Of a stretch of DNA of 16,062 bases, positions 1-8,139 are shown piece by piece. Numbering within the stretch: position 1 is the stretch's first letter; each line of letters begins with the position of its first letter. Source of the stretch: Acanthamoeba lenticulata (Eukaryota; Discosea; Longamoebia; Acanthamoebidae). The stretch covers positions 1-16,062 of the forward strand of contig NAVB01003016.1 of the NCBI GenBank assembly GCA_002179805.1, in the 5' to 3' direction. The notes beneath the pieces were generated by a model. It did not search any database. It was not told the origin of the DNA and saw nothing but the letters and a program-made list of their open reading frames with translations. A program made the translations under genes and the position numbers.

Positions 1-3000
1 TCACTCGCTCTTCTCGCGGCCAAACTGGACTTCGGTGACGCCCTTGCCCATGGAGAGGGTCGACGCGGCGCCGCCGGTGATGGTCTGCACGGCGGCGTCG
101 ATGAGCTGCGTGCCGCTCCACTTCTGGTGGGTCAGCGTCGGGATGGACTCGCGCTCCTCCGTCCTCTGGATCCGCTCCACGTAGGCCAGCATGCCGCGCT
201 GCGCGTAGTCGCGGGCCAGCTGCGTCGCGATCAGGCCGTCCGAGTGGAAGCCTGCAGACATGAACAAGAGCGCAACGTCAACCGAACGCACGACACACAC
301 GCGCGTGTGCGCGAACAACACAAGGCGACGAGATAAAGAGGGAGTGGAATGACGCACCAGCGACGGTGATGAACTGCCAGACGAAGCCGTAGGAGGCCAG
401 CTGCTTGGTGTAGTTCTCGATGTCGCTGTCGGTCATGCCGTGTGCCGACCAGTTGAAGGAGGGCGACAGGTTGTAGGCCAGCATGGCGTTGGGGTAGACC
501 TTCTTGACGCCCTCGGCAAAGGTCTTGGCGTCCTGGAGGTGCGGCACCGACGTCTCCATCCACAGCAGGTCCGCGTACGGCCGGAACGCCACCGCGCGGT
601 CTGTCCCACGTCACGCCCCCGGTCAGCATGCTGACGTCAGCGTCGCGCTCCAATTGGTTGTGCGGCAAAGAGGAGGAAGACGCACCAATGCTGACGGGGA
701 TGCCGTTCTGGAGGCGGTAGTAGCCCTCGCGGGTGCGGGGCTTGTCCCAGCACCAGGGCAGCGTGACGCCCATGTCCTTCGCCAGCTCTCTGGCCTTGGA
801 GTGGCCCAGCTTCTTGGCCTTCGCCCACTCCTTCAGGTACGACTGTCGTCGTCATACATCACCGAAACGTGTGAGATAGATGTCGACTACCATCCATTGG
901 ACGACGACGACGGTGAGAGTGAAACGTACGGCAGCGTCACGCTTCTCCTTCTTGAGGTGATCGGCGACAGCGTCGTAGTAGGTGCTCAACCGCGCGTCGG
1001 CCATCCACTTCTCCGTCAGCCTGTTGTTGTTGTTGTTGATGTGACGATGACGATGATGGTGAGCAAGGTGATGGAAAAATGGAGAGAGAGAGAGAGACGG
1101 AGAGAGACGCACGCCTGGATGTCCTCCTTGGTGGCGCCGCGGGCGATGGCGTCGGTGAGGAGGTCGTTGAGGGCGGGCAGGTCGCCGTTGGGGGTGCCCA
1201 GGATGTAGGGGTGGTCCCGCTCGTCGACGTTGGAGTCGAGGAGGGTGGCGGCCTCGGCGTCGGTGCGGCTGACGACGAGCGTGTCGGTGCCCATGATGTC
1301 GGCCTGCAGCCGGGCGGCCACGAGGCGGTCGATGTGCTCGCGCGTGGAGACGAGCACCTTGCCCGCAAGGTGGCCGCACTTCTTGGTGCCGGGCTTCTGG
1401 TCCTCAAAGTGGACGCCCGCGGCGCCGCGCTCGATGAAGAGCTTGGTCAGCTTCATGATGGCCGTGTTGCCGCCGTGGCCCGTGTCGCCGTCGGCGATGA
1501 TCGGGCGGAAGTAGTCCACGGGCGGCGTGGCGTTGCGCTCCTCGCGCGACATCGAGAACCGCGCGTGGCGCTGCTTGCGGTCGTGGAAGACCTGCGCCCG
1601 GAACAGGTGGTCCACCTTGTTGGGCACCGTGTCCATCGGGTAGTCCGCCAGGTCAGGACCTGCAAGATACGTCGCCACGTCAGCCTCTGGGCGCTATGAG
1701 CGGTGAATGCCAAGAATGTGGCGCATACCGGGATCGTTCGAGGTGGAGGCGGTCGAAGAGCACTGCCAGCCGCTTACGTAGACGGTGGAGAGGTAGGGCG
1801 CCATGGAGATGACCTGCACCGGGTCGAGCGCGCCAAAGGTGTGCGAGAAGCCCTTCTTCTCGCGCAGCTCGCAGAAGAGCTTCCAGGCCTTCTTGGCCGT
1901 CTGGTTGGACGGGTAGTCCTGCTTCAGGGTCCCACGAAGGCGCACCACGTCCTCTACACGAACACGAATTCCGCGCATTGTTTGGGGCCACGTCAGGCAC
2001 TGCTGGCAGCATGTCACGCTTGGGGAATGCAAAGAATTTACCAGGCGAGTAGGGGCGGACGGTGTCCTCCCAGCGCTGGTCCTGCCACCAACGCTTGACG
2101 TCTTCTACTTCAAGCCAGAAGTTGGTCTCTTCCTGGCCGTTGACGAGCTGACCGTCGGAGACCATGTGGCGCGTGAGGCTCGGGTCGATGATGAACGGGT
2201 AGGCGTAGGAGGTGAGGAACTCGGGCGGGTTGGACGACGTGCACATGTCGATGAAGAGCTTCGACGCCAGCTTGAACTTGCTCTCGTCGTAGGACTTTTT
2301 GCCGATCTGCTTGTAGACCTTGTTGAGCTCCTCCTCGATCACCTGCGACAGCTCGTCACGCGACAGCTGCTTCTGCTTGCCGTCGCTCCACGACACCGGC
2401 ACTGTATGCCCAACATTGAGAAACAGGATGATGATGATGAGCTCGACCCGCGTTGTTGTCCAGCCATGATGGGCGGGGGACGAGAGCAGTACCCTGGTGG
2501 CGGAGCCAGCTCCAGACCTGCATGCGCGAGATCTCGGCCGTGGCGGCGTCCTCCATGAGGTTGAAGATGGGCACGCAGCCCTGTCCGCGCAGCCACGACT
2601 CGACGTACTGCAGACCCACCGACACGTTGTGGCGCAGGCCTGCCATCGCGCGAGCCGCAACCGTCCACTGCTCAGCATCGCCACCAACAACACACGCTGG
2701 GCGAGGGCGGGGTGAAGGAAGGTCGTACCCTTCTCGGTGATGTTGCCCTTGGGCACGCGGAGGAGCTGGTCGGCGGTGACCTTGACGTCCTCGCGCTTGA
2801 CATGGAGCTGGTTAGGGCCCTTCATGTGCGCGTCAAAGATCTCCTTGGCCACGGGCACCAGGCCCGGGTGGGCCACCCACGTGCCGTCATGGCCGGCCTT
2901 GACCTCGCGCTCCTTGTCCTCGCGCACCTTCCTCATCGCCTCGTCGTTGGCTTTCTGTGGCGGACCCACACCACCGTCGTCATCATCACCATCAGCTCCG

Positions 3001-4749
3001 CGTCCTTCATTTCCATCGTCTTCAGGTCGATGGTGACCGGTGGCGAGGGAAGAACGTACGGCGTCGTTCTTGATGGGAATCTGCGCGGCCATGCCGCCCA
3101 TGGCGTGCGCGCCGCGGCGGTGGCACGTCTGGATGAGGCGGTCGACGTAGGCCTGCATGAAGGGCTGCGTCATGGTCACCTCGCTCCTGTCCGGCAGCAC
3201 AAAGTCGGGCCGCTCTCGGAACTGTTTTTTTGCCCACATGATGATTGCGACGTCAGCCTCCAGCAACACACAGAGGTTCATGTGATGCGCGTGGACACGG
3301 ACCTTCTTGATGAAGGAGAAGATGTAGTCCCACCGGCCGCAGTTGAGGCCAGCCGAGTGGTCCCTCAGCTCGTACAGGATCTGTTTCGTGTGTGGAAAAC
3401 GGTTTTGGGTGTAAGCCCGCGGGCTTGGCAGGCAACGAGGACGGGAGGAGGAAGCAAACCTCGTCCATCTGGAACGCGGCGAGAATGGTCTCGATGAGGA
3501 CGGTGGCCTTGACCGTGCCGCGCGAGAGGCCCATCCGGTCCTGCGAGAAGTTGAAGACGTCGTTCCACAGGCGCGCCTCGCGGTAGTGCTCGAGCTTGGG
3601 CAGGTAAAAGAACGGCCCTGCTCGCACAGTCACCATCATCACCCCACATGGTGATGGTGGACATCAGTCACCCCGTGCCCGCACGACTTGATTCAAGAAG
3701 AAGAAGAAGAGTACCCTCTTGCTGGCGCGCGAGGGTCTTAGCGTTGTGGAAGAAGTAGAGGCCAAAGTCAAAGAGCGAGCCCGACACGGGCTTCCCGTCG
3801 ACCAGCATGTGGCGCTCGAGCAGGTGCCATCCGCGCGGACGCACGAAGAGGGTCGCCGTGCTGTCGTTGAGCTGGTAGCGCTTGCCCTGGTCGTTGGTGA
3901 AGCTGATGACGCGGTTCACGGCGTCGCGCAGGTTGACCTGTCCGTCGACATTGTTGATCCACGTCGGCGAGTCTAATGATCATCACGACATCGACGACGG
4001 TGATATCACGTGAGATTCGATTCGACCAAGAGAAGAGGGCCTGAAAAACGCACTCGAGTCCTCAAAGTCGGCCATGAAGCACGAGGCGCCCGAGTTGAGG
4101 GCGTTGATGATCATCTTGCGCTCGACCGGGCCGGTGATCTCCACGCGGCGATCCTGCAGGGCCTCGGGCACGGGCGCCACCTTCCACTCGGACTCGCGGA
4201 CGTGACGCGTCTCCTCGAGGAAGTCGAGGGACTTGCCGGCCTTCAGCTCCTTTTGCGTCTGCGTCCCCACGCGACAATCGGGCCAGATGTTGGTCAACGG
4301 CGCCTCGGCAGCAGGTCAGAGGCAGACGTACCACTTCGCGAGCGTCGAGCAGCTCCTGCCGGGTCGTATCGAATTGACGCGAGAGCGAGGCGACAAAGTG
4401 GAGGGCCGCGGGCGTGAGCACGGAGGCACGCTCTTCGTTCACCGGGGCCAGGAGCTCGATGCCCTCGGACTGGAGCGCTCGGTTGATCTCGTTCGACACG
4501 TCCCTCTCGGTCTGCATTGGTAAACCAGGTCGAGGTGGTGAGGCCAAGCTCTCGAGAAGGTGCAAGGATTGGGACTGGACGTACCCGTCGGGCATAGGCG
4601 CGCCACAGGGGAGAGCCCAGAGCTCTCGAGGTGTGAAGGCCAATGGGAATGGACGTTGACCCGATGGTGTGGGCGGACAGGAGCGGCTGGCCCACGAAGC
4701 CGGGGCTACGCAGTAAACTGGTTCTGGCTTTCAACATGTTGACCACCAA
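1..4749 (-). CDS. Bifunctional glyoxylate cycle enzyme: malate synthase-isocitrate lyase fusion
   Basis: Spliced gene of 16 exons encoding 1150 residues. Exons (minus-strand order): 4749-4585, 4511-4332, 4258-4054, 3972-3715, 3617-3460, 3380-3303, 3221-3060, 2954-2729, 2639-2493, 2401-2042, 1953-1729, 1659-1113, 1020-930, 842-686, 600-358, 251-1 (stop TGA at 3-1). All 15 introns are GT-AG, 69-106 bp, and every junction keeps frame. Residues 1-55 are Arg/Ser/Leu-rich without acidic residues, like a mitochondrial presequence. Residues about 56-610 are malate synthase: FEDSNSPTW (exon 3/4 junction), the family signature RDH..GLN.G.WDYIF at 328-343, [12 protein letters not shown] in exon 8, [10 protein letters not shown] at 507-516. 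Residues about 620-1150 are a eukaryotic-length isocitrate lyase: [20 protein letters not shown] at 776-785, signature KKCGHL with catalytic Cys816, NLSPSFNW at 1030-1037. The two enzymes meet inside exon 10 with no stop or intron, so the fusion is direct. It would split isocitrate into succinate and glyoxylate and condense glyoxylate with acetyl-CoA to malate, bypassing CO2 loss. The C-terminus REKSE is not a PTS1. A second in-frame ATG lies at 4737. Confidence 0.95.
1082..1097 (+). repeat. (GA)8 run in malate synthase-isocitrate lyase intron 12
   Basis: On the coding (minus) strand this is a (TC)n pyrimidine run within the intron 1021-1112, flanked by a second shorter GA block at 1100-1106. 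Confidence 0.85.
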
Positions 4750-4888
4750 CTACGCAAGTCTTGGCGTCTGCACCGTTTCGTATGCACGCGTCAGTTTGTG
4801 TGGTGGATCGCCAGTGGTGGCGACTGGAGAGGGCGTGGTGACGGCAAAGGGCGCGTTGTGGGTTGTGTTGCGAATGGGTGTGGGCCTG

Positions 4889-4896
4889 ATTTTATA
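4889..4896 (-). promoter_or_regulatory. TATA box of the malate synthase-isocitrate lyase gene
   Basis: TATAAAAT on the minus strand, about 140 bp upstream of the ATG at 4749. A start site 25-30 bp downstream would give a 5' leader of roughly 110 bp. This is a motif match plus position only; no transcript data are available. Confidence 0.6.
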
Positions 4897-5343
4897 GTTG
4901 GATAAGAAGGGATACGGCTGGGAAGAAGGGGGTCCTCTTCGTCCCAGCCCAGCTGGGACTGGTGGCCCTCCCGCTGAGTTGGGCTTTGAGGCCGTGGTGA
5001 TTCGCAATTTAAAATATGTGCTCTTAAAAAGCGTCTGCCTGTCTCGGAATTTTTAACAGAGGCTGCGCTTGGGCTTTACGGCCATCCGCCAGTATCGGCC
5101 ACAGGTCCTTGCAGAGATAAGGACGACCTGGGATATCGCTTGCGGGGCGGCATGAAGCGAAAGGGAAACGAACATGTACCCTTCAAGGAGGCAAGTCTCG
5201 GTCTGGCAGGAAGACGATTGTGGTAAAAGTGTGGTGCGTTTATGTAGGTCTCAGCTCGACGCTGCACGAGTTAGAGGTCGTTGTGGGTTGGTGTAGCGTC
5301 GCAAACAGAAACTGTAAAACTACAACACCACGAACCGACCGCG

Positions 5344-5350
5344 TATAAAT
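5344..5350 (+). promoter_or_regulatory. TATA box, transcript unassigned
   Basis: TATAAAT in a GC-rich context (GCG before, GCTCGG after). It faces PRP17 but lies about 490 bp before the preferred ATG at 5838. It could serve PRP17 through a long or spliced leader, or a short unrecognised transcript. Confidence 0.4.
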
Positions 5351-5837
5351 GCTCGGTGCCGCGCAGCCGGCTGGTGGCGAGGGAAGAGGTCCACTCCCGC
5401 CTTGAACATCCCAACGCAAAAGCGACAGAAATTCAAGCCGTTCCTCTAGATGATGGTGTTCCTGTTGGGGAGTTCCCAACCCCCAAGGGACCGCACATCG
5501 ACGAGGCCGAAGGGTTGCCCTACATCCCAGTCTATCGGCCACTCGGACGATGCACGGGTTTGGGCTCGCTGGCGAGTTTTCGGGATTCTTTCGCCAGAAC
5601 GGGCTTTGCGAAGCAGATGTGGTGGCTGGAAAAATGCCAGCGGTGCCTCAGCAAATAGAGGGAAAAAAATTATAAGAATTCCTCTGGCGGATTTTTTTGC
5701 TTGAATATTTTTGATTTTTATACACAAAAATGGCTGTGAAACCTGTCAGCGGTTTCGCTTCTTTTTCTTTGTTAATTGTCGACGAAAACAAAAGACACAT
5801 CTTTTTCTTCATCACTGCTAGCCAATTCAGGCGAATA

Positions 5838-7863
5838 ATGGATTTGCGCTCGCTGGTTGCGTATCACCAGGATAAGGGCAAAGGGGAGGAAAAGAAGGAG
5901 CAGGAACAGTCATATCCTGTCGATTACACAGCAGCCTCAAGCTACTACACGCCCACTTCCATTCTCACCCCCGAGCAGCAGCTCTACTACCAGCAGTACT
6001 ACGCCTACTACGGCTATGGCCAGCAACAGCAAACGCCGCAAGTTTATGCCACGGCGGAGGAAGCGGCTCAATCGGGCCTCGTGACCAGTGCCGAGCCGTC
6101 ATCGCAGCTGCCCAAGAAACGGAAAGCCGACGATGGGGAGGGTGAAGAAGCAGAAAGCGAGGACGTTACAAAGAAGTCCGAGGCTGAGCAGAGCGCAGAT
6201 CAGAAGGCTGACAAGGGAAAAGAAAAGAAATCGGATGACGATGAAGATGAGAGCAGCAGTAGTGAGGACGAGAGCAGCAGTGACGAGGATGGGGATGAGG
6301 AGGGAGGCGAGGGCAAAGTGAAAAAGAACAAAAAGAAGAAATACGAAATGGAGGAGCAGTCAGAGTTCCACGGTGACTCTCTCTACGACTATCAGGGCCG
6401 TACCTACATCACGCCACCATCAAATCTGCGGGCGGCTCCCCATGAATGCTTTATGCCCAAGAAGATGCTTCACCAGTGGCGACTCGGCGCTGGCAAGAAG
6501 AACAAGAGCAAACGGAAGAAGGTATGCAGCACTGCCTACTTCCCCCCCCCCCCCGCTCTACGTATGCTCCTTGCTTAATATCTCCCTCTTCTATGGTTGC
6601 CAGGCCAAGGATTTGAGGAGGAAGAGAATGCGCCTGCAGCAGCAGCAGCAGCAGCAGAAGGGCAAGGGCACCTTCACGGCCGAGACCGTCGTGAGCAAAC
6701 CCAAGCACCAGGACCCTACCAATGGTGACCTTCCCCCTTGAACTCTTCCCACACCCGCCCTTCTGGAATGTCCTCCTTTGGTGCCGCTCTGACACATCTC
6801 TTTGGGGGGGGGGACTTTTTTCTCGGCAGGCGTTAACGCCATCCGCCTATTCCCCAAGTACGGGCATATCGTCATCTCGGCCAACCTTGACGGGACAGTG
6901 AAGCTGTTCGACCTCTACAACGACCGGCGCTGCCTGCGCACCTTCTACGGCCACACCAAGGGCGTGCGAGACATTCAGTTCAACCACGACGGCTCGCAGT
7001 TCCTCAGCACCGCCTTTGACCGGACCATCAAGCTGTGGGACACGGAGACGGGCGCCTGCATCCAGCGGTTCTCCAACCGCAAGATGGCCTACTGCGTCAA
7101 GTTCCCACCCCACGCGCGCGACCAGAATCAGTTCATCGCCGGCTGTTCCGACAACCGCGTGCACCAGTGGGACATCCGCACGGGCAGCACCGTCCAGGAG
7201 TACAACTACCATCTCGGGCCCGTAAACGCCCTCGAGTTTGTCGATGAGGGCCGCCGCTTCATGTCGTCCTCTGACGACAAGTCGCTCCGAGTACGTAGCG
7301 CCGCATCGCAGTCTCATTGGATAAGCACTTGACCAGCCAACCAATCACGGCCTGACATCGATAACAACAACAACAGGTATGGGAGTGGGGCATTCCGGTC
7401 GAGATCAAGGAGATCCGAGAGCCCTACCTCCACTCGATGCCCGTCCTGGCGCCTCACCCGACGGACCCGTGGATCATCGCCCAGTCGATGGACAACCAGA
7501 TCCTCGTCATCAGCACCAAGGACAAGTTCAGGATGAACAAGAAGAAGCGCTTCCTGGGCCACCTCGTCGCCGGCTATGCTTGCCAGGTACACACCAACAA
7601 TAACATCTCCTTCGCCATCTTCTTCGTCTTTAGCAAATTCTCATCAATCACAATGTGTGCAGCTGGGGTTCTCTCCTGACGGCCACTACGTGATCTCGGG
7701 CGACGGGACCGGCAACCTGTGGATCTGGGACTGGAAGACGCACCGCATCCTCAAGAAGCTCGAGTGCCACGACAAGGTGCTCATCGGCTGCGAGTGGCAC
7801 CCTATCGAGCCTTCGCGCATCGTCACCTGCAGCTGGGACGGCACCATCAAGTTCTGGGACTGA
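5838..7863 (+). CDS. PRP17: Pre-mRNA splicing factor PRP17/CDC40, WD40 protein
   Basis: Five exons: 5838-6521, 6604-6724, 6830-7290, 7377-7586, 7663-7863 (stop TGA at 7861-7863), 558 residues; human CDC40 is about 579. PRP17 acts in the nucleus in the second catalytic step of splicing. Exon 1 gives a Tyr/Gln-rich N-terminus, a basic PKKRK nuclear-signal-like patch, a long Asp/Glu/Ser acidic tract, and the family-specific [11 protein letters not shown] followed by FMPKK. Exons 3-5 give the WD40 propeller, with close matches to CDC40: [60 protein letters not shown], and the end [11 protein letters not shown]. Between Trp214 and GVNAIRLFP there is an insertion of about 54 residues (Lys/Arg-rich, then seven Gln). 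Start choice: an in-frame ATG at 5730 would add 36 residues. That stretch is AT-rich, hydrophobic, unlike the family and ends in a splice-acceptor-like sequence, so 5838 is preferred. The kinase gene follows 276 bp downstream on the same strand. Confidence 0.92.
6637..6657 (+). repeat. (CAG)7 coding repeat in PRP17 exon 2
   Basis: Seven consecutive CAG codons encode poly-Gln inside the insertion in the first WD repeat of PRP17. The tract is pure CAG, so length variation between strains is plausible. Confidence 0.9.
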
Positions 7864-7912
7864 GCCCTCCTCTTCCCGCGCTCTTCACAACTGTTATCTC
7901 CTCAACAAGAGA

Positions 7913-7918
7913 AATAAA
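7913..7918 (+). terminator. Polyadenylation signal of PRP17
   Basis: AATAAA 50 bp after the PRP17 stop. The rest of the 276-bp gap to the kinase ATG at 8140 holds no recognisable gene and must contain the kinase promoter; no clear TATA box is seen there. Confidence 0.6.
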
Positions 7919-8139
7919 GTTGCGCGAGCGAGAGCGTGACCGCCCGTGGGCTCAACGTGATCACCTAACAAGTGGGAAGAACGAGCCGGTTGAGCGAGAC
8001 GGAGTTTTTGTGGTGTGAAATTTCGAGGCTCAAGTTGGTGGTGTTGCTGTGGCACTCTCTCGCACACTCACTGTCGCGCGTACCCGGGGCTCCCCTCTCT
8101 TCTTCCTCGCCTCTCTCCTTCTTTTCAATTTATCTTGAG

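Larger units (their letters stand above)
4750..5837. other. Divergent intergenic region, no confident gene
   Basis: About 1.1 kb between two divergent genes. It holds the minus-strand TATA box at 4889-4896, a second TATA box on the plus strand at 5344-5350, a TATA-like TATAAGAA at about 5671-5678, and an AT-rich, pyrimidine-rich stretch at 5660-5830 ending in a good acceptor (ATTCAG at 5825-5830), 7 bp before the chosen PRP17 start. Open frames here (5281-5658, 5450-5704 plus; 5076-5267, 5240-5542 minus) have no recognisable domain, and several lack an ATG. A 6-bp perfect stem, GTCCTT/AAGGAC, sits at 5105-5124. The likely content is two core promoters, 5' leaders and possibly a leader intron of PRP17. 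Confidence 0.6.

Noticed and set aside
1680..3281. A continuous 533-codon minus-strand frame read as one exon
   Set aside because: It joins genuine exons through retained introns; family alignment places GT-AG introns at 2955-3059, 2640-2728, 2402-2492 and 1954-2041.
504..3497. Long plus-strand open frames opposite the malate synthase-isocitrate lyase gene (504-1208, 1079-1699, 2712-3497)
   Set aside because: They are antisense shadows caused by high GC at third positions; they cross introns of the real gene and show no domain.
4737..4749. Use of the second ATG (4737) as the malate synthase-isocitrate lyase start
   Set aside because: Possible, but the first ATG is upstream in frame and the four-residue difference does not affect the presequence argument.
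5072..5140. Resemblance to 5S rRNA (TACGGCCAT near 5077 and CCTGGGATAT near 5127)
   Set aside because: The two stretches are about 40 nt too close together, the terminal stem cannot form, and the rest does not match a 5S fold.
5464..5597. Short inverted repeats (GTTGGG/CCCAAC near 5464-5480 and CTGGCGA/TCGCCAG at 5569-5597)
   Set aside because: Stems of 6-7 bp are expected by chance over 1 kb, and no mobile-element or target-site features accompany them.
5281..5658. Plus-strand frame of 125 codons in the intergenic region
   Set aside because: It opens with TTG, has no ATG soon after the TATA box, and no recognisable domain or family match.
5450..5704. 84-codon ATG frame downstream of the TATA box at 5344
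   Set aside because: Composition looks random, with no domain or signal; kept only as part of the open question about that promoter.
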